Shown: positions 17,481 to 26,770 of the stretch, in pieces
Layout: every line of letters begins with the position of its first letter
Position numbering within the stretch: position 1 is the first letter of the stretch
DNA from: Bacteroidales bacterium UBA5287
GTDB lineage: Bacteria > Bacteroidota > Bacteroidia > Bacteroidales > Dysgonomonadaceae
Reading direction: 5' to 3'
Assembly: GCA_002411345.1 (NCBI GenBank)
Contig: DHSL01000018.1
Span: forward strand, 55,612 to 119,611
Length of the DNA stretch: 64,000 bases
Notes under the pieces: model-generated
The model's input: only the letters and a program-made list of their open reading frames with translations
What the model was told of the DNA's origin: nothing
Databases searched by the model: none
Translations under genes and position numbers: made by a program

Positions 17481-18545
17481 TTAAATAATCATTCCGCTAC
17501 CTAGACAAATGCGGTGCTCTTTGTCATACACAACACCAAATTGTCCCGCTGCGATTCCTTGAACAGGAATTTCTGACTGAATATAATATAAATCGCCAAC
17601 CCGTTTAATTTTCCCTTTTGTAAATTCAGGCGTATGTCTAATCTTAAAGGTGATTTCCTTTTCATCTTCAAATTCACCCCAAATATCTTTCGTTATAAAC
17701 GAGAAACCTTGTAAATTAATTGAGTTACCATACTGAAATTTAGTGTCATATCCTTTCGATACATACACTATATTGCGATCGATATCCTTTTTAATCACAA
17801 ACCAAGGCCCTCCGCTTAAACCAAGTCCCTTGCGCTGTCCAATTGTGTGGAACCAGTAGCCCATATGTTTTCCAAGGATATTTCCAGTCTCGAATTCTAC
17901 AATAAGACCCTCTTTTTTACCGAGGTATCTTTCAATAAAATCATTGTAATTAATCTTTCCCAGGAAACAAATACCTTGACTGTCTTTCCTTTTAGCCGAT
18001 GGCAGATGTTGCTTTTCCGCAATAGATCGCACCTCTTTTTTCATCAAATGACCAATAGGAAACATCAATTTTGATATCTGAGCGATATTAATCTGAGCTA
18101 AAAAATCTGTCTGGTCCTTGACCATATCCTTAGCAGTTCCTAACCACGATAAACCATCCATTTCAACCGTTGTTGCATAATGGCCAGTAGCAATTTTGTC
18201 AAATTGAAATCCCCATTTATCATTAAAACAGCCAAATTTGATTAATTTATTGCACATCATATCCGGATTTGGTGTTAGCCCTCTTTTAACAGAATCTATC
18301 GTATATTTGACCACACTATCCCAATATTCCTCATGCAATGATACCACCTCAAAGCGGCAACCATATTTTTTTGCAAGATATGAAACAATTTCAATATCTT
18401 CTTCCGAAGGACAATCGATATAACCATCCTTATCCTCCATTCCAATTTTTATATAATAAATAGTAGGGTCATAACCCGTTTCTTTCAATTGATGAACCAC
18501 AACTGAACTGTCAACCCCACCTGACACAAGTGCTGCTATTTCCAT
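17481..18545 (-). CDS. mnmA: tRNA 2-thiouridylase MnmA
   Basis: Thiolates U34 of tRNA-Lys, -Glu and -Gln in the cytoplasm, using sulfur passed from a cysteine desulfurase. The PP-loop SGGVDS lies at residues 8-13. The two catalytic cysteines are in NPDMMCNKLIKFG and SQGICFLG. The length of about 354 residues is normal. I chose ATG 18545 because a start at 18569 would overlap the -7 element TAACTTTG. The sequence is of the Bacteroidota type (GYDPTIYYIKIGMEDKDGYIDCPSEEDIE); genomes in this phylum may carry a second copy, not seen here. Confidence 0.95.
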   Translation of the reverse strand: MEIAALVSGGVDSSVVVHQLKETGYDPTIYYIKIGMEDKDGYIDCPSEEDIEIVSYLAKKYGCRFEVVSLHEEYWDSVVKYTIDSVKRGLTPNPDMMCNKLIKFGCFNDKWGFQFDKIATGHYATTVEMDGLSWLGTAKDMVKDQTDFLAQINIAQISKLMFPIGHLMKKEVRSIAEKQHLPSAKRKDSQGICFLGKINYNDFIERYLGKKEGLIVEFETGNILGKHMGYWFHTIGQRKGLGLSGGPWFVIKKDIDRNIVYVSKGYDTKFQYGNSINLQGFSFITKDIWGEFEDEKEITFKIRHTPEFTKGKIKRVGDLYYIQSEIPVQGIAAGQFGVVYDKEHRICLGSGMII

Positions 18546-18566
18546 TTTTTTATGAACAATAAAGTG

Positions 18567-18597
18567 CAAAGTTACAAATTAATTGTATCTTTACAAT
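18567..18597 (-). promoter_or_regulatory. Promoter of mnmA-hflX
   Basis: On the minus strand, ATTG (18594-18597) and TAACTTTG (18567-18574) are separated by 19 bp. This is close to consensus. The implied 5' leader is only about 15 nt. Confidence 0.5.
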
Positions 18598-18908
18598 TTA
18601 TTGCACGTAATGTGTTCATTTACATCAGTCCCAATTTGTTTTTGAGGGACTCGGTTTTTCCCGAAAACAGCGAATTTACCGTAAATCGAGAGGAACTTAA
18701 AAATAATTAAAACAACTGGAGCGGTTGCAACGCATATTATTAGAATTCAGTTGATTTAGAATGAAAAACTGGGTAAGATGCAAAAGTCAAAATGCTCTGA
18801 TAAATTACTGCAATAGAGTGGGAGTGAATCCCTTATAGATCGGATTGCATCCGATACATTCCGGAAAAGAGATTCCGGCACATATTAGAAGAAAAAAAAA
18901 CAATATAA
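18598..18908 (+). other. Structured region upstream of recJ (possible leader or small RNA)
   Basis: About 310 bp hold no recognised gene but several dyads. They are AGTCCC/GGGACT (18627-18632, 18646-18651); CAACTG/CAGTTG (18713-18718, 18748-18753); ATCGGAT/ATCCGAT with a 3-nt loop (18839-18855); and CCGGAA/TTCCGG with a 6-nt loop (18861-18878). A 25-codon open frame (18761-18838) ends right before the last two hairpins. No clear promoter for recJ is seen. It could be a structured recJ leader or an independent RNA; nothing here identifies a known RNA family. Confidence 0.4.
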
Positions 18909-20630
18909 ATGACTTACAGATGGAATTATCTTACCCTAACAGACGACCAAAAAAATAAACGAAATGAACTAGCTGAAGAATTACAATTAGACCCGGTACT
19001 CGCCGAATTACTTATCCACAGAGGAATCTCAACAAAGGACGAAGCAAACAAGTTTTTGCACCCTAGTCTTGACGACTTACACGATCCTTTTCTGATGCCC
19101 GACATGGAACTAGCTATTAGACGAATAGAGAAAGCAATAGGAAATAAAGAGCGCATTCTTATTTACGGAGATTATGACGTAGATGGAACTACCGCCGTTT
19201 CTTTGGTCTATAAGTTTTTCCGCAAAATCACAAGTAACCTGGACTATTATATTCCAGACAGGTACGATGAAGGGTACGGCATCTCAATTCAAGGAATTGA
19301 TTATGCTGCAAACACAGACGTAAAACTGATCATATCACTCGATTGTGGCATAAAAGCGATCAGCAAAATAGCTTATGCCAAAGAAAAAGGAATAGACTTT
19401 ATTGTCTGTGACCATCACATGCCAGACGACACTCTTCCGGATGCCGTTGCAGTAGTCGATGCCAAACGCCTCGATTCCATTTATCCATATAATGAACTAT
19501 CAGGTTGTGGTGTTGGATTCAAATTAGTACAAGCTTTTGCTCAACGTAATGGTTACCCTTTTTCAGAACTCGAATCATTGCTCGATTTATGCGCGGTAAG
19601 CATCGCTGCCGATATAGTTCCAATTACAGGAGAAAACAGAATACTTATGTATCATGGGCTCATTCAGCTCAATACAAATCCCTGTTTTGGTCTTCGAGGA
19701 ATTATAGAAATATGTAGACTGACTCATAAACCTATCACCGTAAACGATATTGTTTTCAAAATCGGTCCACGAATCAACGCATCTGGTCGGATGATGAACG
19801 GCAAAGAAGCCGTCGATCTGTTATTGTCTGTCGATATGCCAACAGCTCGTATATTAAGCAAGAGTATCGATAAATATAATGAGGATCGTCGGGAACTTGA
19901 TAAGAAAACTACTGAAGAGGCTATCAATTTTATTGACACTCAAACAGATGTTTCTTCACAAAAAAGCATCGTTGTGTATAATGAAAATTGGCACAAGGGA
20001 ATTGTCGGAATCGTAGCTTCCCGTTTAACGGAACGCTATTATCGTCCTGCTGTCGTCCTCACTCGGTCAAGCAAAAACCTTATCTCCGGATCCGCTAGAT
20101 CTGTTTTGGGTTTCGATGTATATAAAGCTATCGAATCATGCAAAGATATACTCGAAAACTTTGGAGGTCACACTTATGCCGCGGGACTTACGCTCAAAGA
20201 AGAAAACCTGTCCGAGTTCAAGCGCCGCTTCAATGCAATATCTTTTGATGAGATTGAATCTAAAATGATGTTGCCGCAAATCATTATTGATGCTGAGATT
20301 CCTTTCAGCACCATAACTAACAGGTTCATGCAACAACTCAATCTTTTCAGCCCATTTGGAGCAGAAAACGAAAACCCCGTATTTCTTACACGTAACGTCA
20401 CTGATACAGGCGGAAGCAGACTGGTGGGCATGAACAATCGGCATACCAAACTGGAAGTCACGGATCGTACCGTAAGCATCCCTTTTTCAGGTATTGCTTT
20501 CAGTACTGATGGCTATTATGATGAATTAAAGTCCAGAATTCCACTTGACATCTGCTATACATTAGAAGAAAATAATCGTAGCATTAAGCGCAATGTGCAG
20601 TTGATAGTCAAAGATATGCGACTTAGTTGA
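18909..20630 (+). CDS. recJ: Single-stranded-DNA-specific exonuclease RecJ
   Basis: 5'-3' single-strand exonuclease acting in recombination and mismatch and excision repair. The DHH domain shows IYGDYDVDGTTAV and the signature CDHHMP (Asp168-His169-His170). A DHHA1 domain follows, with HKGIVGIVASRLTERYYRPA and the glycine-rich SGSARSVLGFDVYKAI and FGGHTYAAGL segments. A C-terminal OB-fold closes the protein at 573 residues, the usual size. It is 13 bp upstream of recQ, with which it cooperates in E. coli RecF-type recombination. Confidence 0.97.
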   Translation: MTYRWNYLTLTDDQKNKRNELAEELQLDPVLAELLIHRGISTKDEANKFLHPSLDDLHDPFLMPDMELAIRRIEKAIGNKERILIYGDYDVDGTTAVSLVYKFFRKITSNLDYYIPDRYDEGYGISIQGIDYAANTDVKLIISLDCGIKAISKIAYAKEKGIDFIVCDHHMPDDTLPDAVAVVDAKRLDSIYPYNELSGCGVGFKLVQAFAQRNGYPFSELESLLDLCAVSIAADIVPITGENRILMYHGLIQLNTNPCFGLRGIIEICRLTHKPITVNDIVFKIGPRINASGRMMNGKEAVDLLLSVDMPTARILSKSIDKYNEDRRELDKKTTEEAINFIDTQTDVSSQKSIVVYNENWHKGIVGIVASRLTERYYRPAVVLTRSSKNLISGSARSVLGFDVYKAIESCKDILENFGGHTYAAGLTLKEENLSEFKRRFNAISFDEIESKMMLPQIIIDAEIPFSTITNRFMQQLNLFSPFGAENENPVFLTRNVTDTGGSRLVGMNNRHTKLEVTDRTVSIPFSGIAFSTDGYYDELKSRIPLDICYTLEENNRSIKRNVQLIVKDMRLS

Positions 20631-20643
20631 TATATTCATCATT

Positions 20644-22563
20644 ATGTCAACTCCTGATTTCCGTGAAATACTGCATACTTATTGGGGATACAATGATTTT
20701 CGTCCCTTACAAGAAGATATTATTCAATCCGTCTGGTCGGGCAAGGATACATTAGGTCTTATGCCTACCGGCGGCGGGAAATCTATTACTTTCCAGGTCC
20801 CGGTCATGGCCATGGATGGCATCTGTCTTGTTGTTACACCTCTAATAGCATTAATGAAAGATCAGGTCGATAATCTGAAAGAAAGAGGTATAAAAGCGGC
20901 GGCTGTCTATTCTGGAATGAGTCGCGAAGAGATCATCACAACACTCGAAAACTGCATCTTCGGCAATTATAAGTTCCTCTATGTCTCTCCCGAAAGACTC
21001 CCTTCGTCCATTTTTCAGGCCAAACTTCAAAGCATGAACGTTTGTCTCTTGGTTGTAGACGAAGCACATTGTATTTCACAATGGGGGTACGATTTTCGCC
21101 CATCATATCTTAATATTGCAGATATTAGGCAGGAACTTTCAGATACACCTCTCCTTGCTCTAACAGCTACTGCTACAAAAGAAGTGGTTGCCGACATTCA
21201 AGAAAAACTACTTTTTAAAGAAACAAACGTATTTCGCAAAAGCTTTGCCCGTGATAATCTAAGTTACGTGGTTCGCAAAGTCGATAATAAATACGCAGAA
21301 CTCATTCATATCCTGCAATCCGTTCCTGGCAGTTCAATCATTTACGTTCGCAATCGCAAACAAACAAAAGAGACTGCAGTCATGCTTCAGAAAGCAGGTG
21401 TTTCAGCCGATTTCTTTCATGCCGGACTACTTCACGATATCAAAGAAGATCGACAAAACAAATGGAAGTCGGGCGAGTGTCGTGTTATGGTAGCAACAAA
21501 CGCTTTTGGAATGGGTATAGATAAGAGTGATGTGCGTACTGTAATTCATCTCGATCTACCTAATTCTCTCGAAGAATATTATCAAGAAGCAGGTAGAGCT
21601 GGACGTGATGAACGACGTTCTTTTGCCATCATTTTATACAACCAAAAAGATATCATTAAGCTAAAAAAAAGACTCACAGATTCTTTTCCTCCTCGTTCTC
21701 TAATTACCCGCATCTATGATGCGTTGGGTAACTATTTTCAGTTAGCTGTCGGATCAGGAACAGGAAATACATACGATTTCAATCTTCAGGAATTCTGCAA
21801 TAATTTCCGTTTCTCATTTCTTCAAGCTCATCACGCACTCAAAATACTGCAATTGGCTGGCTATATAGAGTATACAGATGAAATAGAGTCACGCTCAAGA
21901 TTGAAAATCTTAATTCAGCGAAACGACCTTTATGGATTAAAACTCGACAAATTTAGCGATGCACTCATTCATCTCATACTCAGAACTTATACCGGTATTT
22001 TTACCGATGAGGTTTATATAGATGAAAACCTTCTTGCACTACGACTTAACACTACACGGGACAAAGTTTATGAAATGCTTCAGGGATTAGATCGCATCAA
22101 ATATATTCGATATGTGCCCCAAAAAAAGACTCCTTATATAGTTTATACAACCTCTCGAGAAGAGGTACAGTTTTTAAGCATAGCTAAGCAGGTGTACGAA
22201 GAACGAAAAAAACGCTTTGCAGAACGCATACAATCAATGATTGATTATGTCGAAAACGACCATATTTGCAGAAGCAAAATGTTGCTGGTCTACTTCAACG
22301 ACAGCGAAGCAAAAGATTGTGGATATTGTGATATCTGTCTCGCTCGTAACCATACTGGCCTTACTAATTATGAGTATAAACAGATCAAAAGCTCTTTATT
22401 GAAAATATTAACTCAATCAGAGTCAATGAGACTGGGAGAACTGGTTGATAAGGTCGACCAGTTTGAAAGCGAAAAAGTTACAACTGTTATCCGGTTCCTC
22501 GTTGGAAATGAAGAATTAATGTTGTTTGATGATACGTTGACATTGAAAAAACAACTAATTTAA
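20644..22563 (+). CDS. recQ: ATP-dependent DNA helicase RecQ
   Basis: 3'-5' DNA helicase for recombination and fork repair. The helicase core has the P-loop MPTGGGKS (Lys46), the DEAH box at residues 139-142, and QEAGRAGRDERRS (motif VI). The RQC zinc site uses Cys542, Cys559, Cys562 and Cys565. A winged helix follows. The protein ends soon after with a short helical part and I see no HRDC domain, as in many Bacteroidota RecQ proteins. It forms an operon with recJ (13-bp gap). Confidence 0.96.
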   Translation: MSTPDFREILHTYWGYNDFRPLQEDIIQSVWSGKDTLGLMPTGGGKSITFQVPVMAMDGICLVVTPLIALMKDQVDNLKERGIKAAAVYSGMSREEIITTLENCIFGNYKFLYVSPERLPSSIFQAKLQSMNVCLLVVDEAHCISQWGYDFRPSYLNIADIRQELSDTPLLALTATATKEVVADIQEKLLFKETNVFRKSFARDNLSYVVRKVDNKYAELIHILQSVPGSSIIYVRNRKQTKETAVMLQKAGVSADFFHAGLLHDIKEDRQNKWKSGECRVMVATNAFGMGIDKSDVRTVIHLDLPNSLEEYYQEAGRAGRDERRSFAIILYNQKDIIKLKKRLTDSFPPRSLITRIYDALGNYFQLAVGSGTGNTYDFNLQEFCNNFRFSFLQAHHALKILQLAGYIEYTDEIESRSRLKILIQRNDLYGLKLDKFSDALIHLILRTYTGIFTDEVYIDENLLALRLNTTRDKVYEMLQGLDRIKYIRYVPQKKTPYIVYTTSREEVQFLSIAKQVYEERKKRFAERIQSMIDYVENDHICRSKMLLVYFNDSEAKDCGYCDICLARNHTGLTNYEYKQIKSSLLKILTQSESMRLGELVDKVDQFESEKVTTVIRFLVGNEELMLFDDTLTLKKQLI

Positions 22564-22627
22564 GAGGTGCAAAAAACAACCAAGTGAGTAAAGATGGTAG
22601 ATGAATTCAATATATTTCGCATTTTTT

Positions 22628-22658
22628 TTTGCAGATTATGAAGAAAGCACTATCTTTG
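22628..22658 (+). promoter_or_regulatory. Promoter of tRNA-Arg
   Basis: TTTG (22628-22631), a 19-bp spacer and TATCTTTG (22651-22658) are an exact fit to the Bacteroidota promoter consensus, 23 bp before the tRNA. Confidence 0.75.
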
Positions 22659-22681
22659 CATCCAATTAACTAAATAATAAT

Positions 22682-22755
22682 GGCCCCGTAGCTTAACTGA
22701 ATAGAGTATCTGACTACGGATCAGAAGGTTCCAGGTTTGAATCCTGGCGGGGTCA
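22682..22755 (+). tRNA. tRNA-Arg (anticodon ACG)
   Basis: A full cloverleaf can be drawn. The acceptor stem is GGCCCCG with CGGGGTC, the anticodon stem is TCTGA/TCAGA around loop CTACGGA (anticodon ACG at 22716-22718), and the T stem is CCAGG/CCTGG with loop TTTGAAT. The discriminator base is A, and the CCA end is not encoded. The A34 would need editing to inosine by TadA to read CGU, CGC and CGA codons. Confidence 0.97.
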
Positions 22756-22756
22756 C

Positions 22757-22793
22757 AAAAAAGCATCTCATTTTGGGATGCTTTTTTTGTGAC
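22757..22793 (+). terminator. Terminator after tRNA-Arg, probably bidirectional
   Basis: The stem GCATCTCA/TGGGATGC (one G-T) is flanked by an A-run and a T-run that extend the pairing. Even the GTCAC of the tRNA 3' end is matched by GTGAC after the T-run. It also lies beyond the stop of the convergent PUL operon and can end both transcripts. Confidence 0.85.
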
Positions 22794-22880
22794 ATTTCCA
22801 CCTTCAAATTATTATAATCCCTAAACACTAAACAACCATTTTCATGGTTCGCTCTTTTTATTTATCAAAATAAATCGGCA

Positions 22881-24923
22881 TTATTTCTTCCAAATCAACC
22901 TGTAATTGAATCTTCTGTTTGGGGCAGTATCACCATCCAGACAAAATGATATGGGGTCTTCCAATACTTTTGGATTGTCACTCCATTTAAAATCAATCAC
23001 AAACTGATGCTTGCTAATATCCAATAATCGGCGGGGAATCTCAATTTCCAATTCATTTCCCATATAACGGTAATTCAAATCACTGATCTCAACCCATTGT
23101 CCATCCTCATATTTCTTCAGAGTGGTCAAATTCTCATTTTTTACACTTTCATTCACAAGATAATCATACCCAAACCATCCTGTTTTGGAATTATTGTCCG
23201 CGTCAATGAGTAATAACATCCAGTTGTTATCTAAATGTGATGTAATGGGCGATGAGGTTTCTGCGTAAAAACAAACATTATCTTTACCAACAGCAACCTT
23301 AGATGTGATGATGTCATTCCTGCCCGAATTGTTGATGTATCGTTCACCGGCATATCCTATGGCGTCTCTGTGAAAGATATCGCCGCGGGTATCTCTAAAC
23401 TCATTATCTATCTTCTTCCAGTCACTGAATTTTCCATCTATATCAATCTGATTAAATCCTTTCTGCTCCGGAATCGGGCGTACTCCTTTATATCTTCTGA
23501 TATTTTGTGCCATTTGCATGTAATAGTTATCTGTATAACCTCCTTTCATAGGTTGAATACCTCTATTGAATTCTGCATTATACTGGTCTACAAAAAAGAA
23601 TGGGTTGTCTCTACCCAACCATGGTGTGGTTCCACCATCTGAAGGTTGATATTTTCCGGCAGTCCATTCATTCCAATCATTGATATACAGAAATTCAGGA
23701 TTGGCATCAAGCGCTTCATCCCATCTTTCTTGAAAATAAATTCCATAATCTTCAGGGTTGTCAACTTCCTTCCCTAACCATGGTACATAAGCCGATTTTG
23801 GCATGTCATACTCGTTAAGATCGGGCTCACCAAAAGCTCTCGACCACGATTTTCCTACACCCATATTCTCCTTCGTCATGGTAACAGGGTGCTGAGCTGT
23901 GGTAACAGCGGCTTGCTCTCTTTTTCCATTATGTAACGAAAGAAGCTCTTCCGGAGATAAACTCTTAACGTGCTCATCAGCCATACTATATCCAAAACTC
24001 CAATTGTCTTCTGTACCTACAAACCTTTTTCCGTTCCATTCGTAATAACCCCACCACATGGTCCTCAAAGTAAAAAAATCTTTTACTTCCTTGGTGTAAT
24101 CTTTATAAAACTCTTCGGTATAATCTGGATCTTTATAATGAGGATGATTTGGGTCAGTCAACGCCGCAGCATCATAGTGCGGATTGGGATGTTTAATATT
24201 CGATCCGTTGGCATCTACAGAAGGACTACCGTTGTATAGCAACAACGGTTTACCATCCCAATAAAACCAAAGATCACTATACTTACCCACTTTATAAACT
24301 TTATCATACAGATCTTGCACAACAGTAATGGAGGGACCATTAAAGGACCAGAAAACAAATTTGGGAACTTTATTCCCTTCTTTTTTCATCTCCTGAATGA
24401 TGCGAAACGTTACATCCCATTCATCCCAATACCTTACGGCATTGGTTACATCCATCACCAACACATCCACACCAGCATCGGCAAGCATGGAGATATCCTT
24501 ACGGATCACATATTCATCCTGACTCAGAAAATAACCCATTTCCGGCTCTCCCCAATGATAGGAATTTGTGTACCAAAGAGGGTGATTGGCATTCATCCGG
24601 GCAGATGGATCTTCATTCAAAATCTTCGTGACATCGGCTTTGTAGGGCTTCCCTAAATTTGCTAAATTCTGAGTGTGCCATGTAATATAAAATATTCCTA
24701 CAACCCTTCTCTGATCTTGCTTCACTGCTCCTGCTTCTGAATAACCGGGCATCTCTCTCCCAATAGCGTCTGTGGCTACCCACGTGTCTGAATAGAGGTC
24801 TCTGTGATAACTCTCTTTAGCAATATTGGCTGAATTCTTCTTCTCTGTTTCCTGCAAAGATCCGCACGAGAAAAGCATTGCCGGAAACACAAATAACGAA
24901 ATTATAAACTTGATCTTATTCAT
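22881..24923 (-). CDS. GH71/99-like lipoprotein, paralog 1 (last PUL gene)
   Basis: A 680-residue surface or periplasmic lipoprotein (lipobox LFSC at about residue 20). A TIM-barrel of the GH71/GH99/WbsX type spans about residues 55-480, with IFYITWH, ADAGVDVLVMDVTNA and FLYINDWNEWTAGKY. A CBM9/DOMON-like beta domain (about 510-680) follows, with DIDGKFSDWKKID and NNWMLLLIDADNNSKTGW. GH99 enzymes have NEWxE; here Glu419 is present but the position three residues on is Ala422. Compared with its two paralogs it carries extra segments in the barrel. It starts 12 bp after paralog 2. A role as endo-acting glycosidase is inferred; the substrate is unknown. Confidence 0.78.
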   Translation of the reverse strand: MNKIKFIISLFVFPAMLFSCGSLQETEKKNSANIAKESYHRDLYSDTWVATDAIGREMPGYSEAGAVKQDQRRVVGIFYITWHTQNLANLGKPYKADVTKILNEDPSARMNANHPLWYTNSYHWGEPEMGYFLSQDEYVIRKDISMLADAGVDVLVMDVTNAVRYWDEWDVTFRIIQEMKKEGNKVPKFVFWSFNGPSITVVQDLYDKVYKVGKYSDLWFYWDGKPLLLYNGSPSVDANGSNIKHPNPHYDAAALTDPNHPHYKDPDYTEEFYKDYTKEVKDFFTLRTMWWGYYEWNGKRFVGTEDNWSFGYSMADEHVKSLSPEELLSLHNGKREQAAVTTAQHPVTMTKENMGVGKSWSRAFGEPDLNEYDMPKSAYVPWLGKEVDNPEDYGIYFQERWDEALDANPEFLYINDWNEWTAGKYQPSDGGTTPWLGRDNPFFFVDQYNAEFNRGIQPMKGGYTDNYYMQMAQNIRRYKGVRPIPEQKGFNQIDIDGKFSDWKKIDNEFRDTRGDIFHRDAIGYAGERYINNSGRNDIITSKVAVGKDNVCFYAETSSPITSHLDNNWMLLLIDADNNSKTGWFGYDYLVNESVKNENLTTLKKYEDGQWVEISDLNYRYMGNELEIEIPRRLLDISKHQFVIDFKWSDNPKVLEDPISFCLDGDTAPNRRFNYRLIWKK

Positions 24924-24935
24924 ATGAGTTATAGC

Positions 24936-26741
24936 TTATTCTGAATATACGAAATTAAACCTGCCGCCGGGAGCGGTGTCTCCATTAACATAAAAATCCA
25001 TTATATTACCATTTTCTTGCATGTTGTCATTCCATTTAAACTCAATTTGCACAGGTTTACCATCCAAATTGAGCTTTTTTCTTTCGATTTTTATCTCAAG
25101 CTTATTGTTCTTGACTGCATACGATGATTTGGCTGCCTTTTGCCATTCCCAACGGTTACCGACATTCTTTTCTACAAAAACTTTTCGGGAAGTGGGACTT
25201 ATACGATTCACTATATAATCATAACCGTTCCATCCGGTGGATTTGTCTCTGTCTATGTCGATAAAAAGAAGCATCCAGTTATTATCCTTGCGTGAGGTCA
25301 GCTTATCAGCACTTTCTACATAGAAATAGAGAAAACGGTCGTCTCTCGCAACTTTGGCTTTCACAATGTCATTGCGACCTGTATTGTTGATGTAGTAGGT
25401 ATTATTCCTGCCAACATGATCGCGATGAAAAGTGTTGCCTTTATAATGATTGAATTCGGGTTTAACATCGTCCCACTGATTGGCTTTTCCTATCCTGATG
25501 GTCTTTGGCGCAGACACCTTGGCAGGTGGTGTCATCCCCTTGAATTTTCTAACGTTATCCACCAATTGCATGTAATAAACATCTCCTTTGTCGCCCCAGC
25601 CTTTGTTGGGCTCAATATCTCTGCTCCGTTTCCAGTCAAACTGGTCTACAAAAGAAAATGGATCTCCTGTCCAACTGTGCTCAGGAAGCCACTGACCTGC
25701 AATATATTCATTCCAACCGGTAATAAAAACTAACTCTGGGTCTATCTCAAATGCACGATCCCACTGTTCTTGAAAATTCCACCCGTAGAGGTAACCGTCA
25801 ACTCTTGGATCAAAACCATTGCGGAAAGAAAAATCGCGCCCCTGTGAACCTGGAAGATTAAATGCACTGCAATGTCCCTTGGTCTCCGGAGAAGCGTTCT
25901 GGGCTACTCCTACCGTAACCTCCTCAAATCCTCCCGATTCATTCTTCACATAACCATGCTGAGGATAGTTTTCAAGCCATCCCCACTGATTGTCTCTGGT
26001 GGGACCATTAACATAGTCTGGTTGCCCGGGCCTGAACGTGAAAAATTCGGCAATCTCCTTGTCTTCAGCCGTTTCTGTCAAATTGTCGGGATATGCCATA
26101 ATCGCTGGCTTGCCTTTCCAAATGAACCAAAGATTCTCATATCTTCCTGGCTTGTAAACATCTTTATATAACTGCCTGAGCGAAGTCAATGAATTAACTG
26201 AATATCCAAAAGGCAGCATAAACGCGATTTTAGGTACATTAACTCCTTCTTTCTGAGCTTGATCCCACGTTTTCAACAAAGCTTCATAAGAGTCAATCCA
26301 AGTGATACTGCCATTGGTGCAATCGAAAAAAACCACATCTACCTTTGCATCGGCAAGCATCTCTGCATGTTTCCTCAAAACCCATGGGTCGGTGGTCTTA
26401 TAATAACCTAACAATGGTTGCTCCCAAAAGAAGAAACCAGGTTTTGCCTTACCCCATGCGGGATGATCATAATTTTTCATGGCTTCGGGATACTTCCTCA
26501 CAATCTCTGTAATATTTTTTACAGTGGTAGTGGTGTCATCATCTCCCTGATGCCAGGTCCAATAAAACATGGCAATATACTTCTCGCGTTTGTCTCCCGC
26601 ATCCTTATATTCACTCACTTTCCTTCCCAATGCGTCGGTGGCCGACCATAAATCACTGTCGGTATTCTGAGCAGTAATAATCATACTTGATAAGAGAAGG
26701 AGAGAAACTAATAAAGTGCTTTTTTTCGTAACGTGTAACAT
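24936..26741 (-). CDS. GH71/99-like secreted protein, paralog 2
   Basis: A 601-residue protein with a signal peptide lacking a lipobox (SSMIITAQN), so probably periplasmic or secreted rather than lipidated. The barrel (about residues 35-400) has AMFYWTWHQGDD, KVDVVFFDCTNGS and VFITGWNEYIAGQW, with Glu345 present and Ala348 where GH99 has a second acid. A CBM9-like beta domain ends the protein. It is much closer to paralog 3 (33.85-35.67 kb) than to paralog 1: long stretches such as AYPDNL, FTFRPGQP and QWGWLE.YPQHGY are shared. It lies between the beta-propeller gene and paralog 1 with short gaps. Confidence 0.78.
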   Translation of the reverse strand: MLHVTKKSTLLVSLLLLSSMIITAQNTDSDLWSATDALGRKVSEYKDAGDKREKYIAMFYWTWHQGDDDTTTTVKNITEIVRKYPEAMKNYDHPAWGKAKPGFFFWEQPLLGYYKTTDPWVLRKHAEMLADAKVDVVFFDCTNGSITWIDSYEALLKTWDQAQKEGVNVPKIAFMLPFGYSVNSLTSLRQLYKDVYKPGRYENLWFIWKGKPAIMAYPDNLTETAEDKEIAEFFTFRPGQPDYVNGPTRDNQWGWLENYPQHGYVKNESGGFEEVTVGVAQNASPETKGHCSAFNLPGSQGRDFSFRNGFDPRVDGYLYGWNFQEQWDRAFEIDPELVFITGWNEYIAGQWLPEHSWTGDPFSFVDQFDWKRSRDIEPNKGWGDKGDVYYMQLVDNVRKFKGMTPPAKVSAPKTIRIGKANQWDDVKPEFNHYKGNTFHRDHVGRNNTYYINNTGRNDIVKAKVARDDRFLYFYVESADKLTSRKDNNWMLLFIDIDRDKSTGWNGYDYIVNRISPTSRKVFVEKNVGNRWEWQKAAKSSYAVKNNKLEIKIERKKLNLDGKPVQIEFKWNDNMQENGNIMDFYVNGDTAPGGRFNFVYSE

Positions 26742-26770
26742 AAGCTATAATTTTTATAATGATGAAAAGA

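Noticed and set aside
18761..18838. 25-codon open frame as a real small gene
   Set aside because: No homology is recognised and no clear ribosome binding site is seen; it is kept only as part of the structured-leader observation.
18598..18908. Known RNA such as 6S, SRP or RNase P RNA
   Set aside because: The dyads are short and separate; I see neither the long closing stem of 6S nor the conserved motifs of SRP or RNase P RNA.
22881..24923. True GH99 endo-mannosidase
   Set aside because: The second acidic residue of the NEWxE motif is replaced by Ala in this protein and its two paralogs, so the specific GH99 call is not supported.
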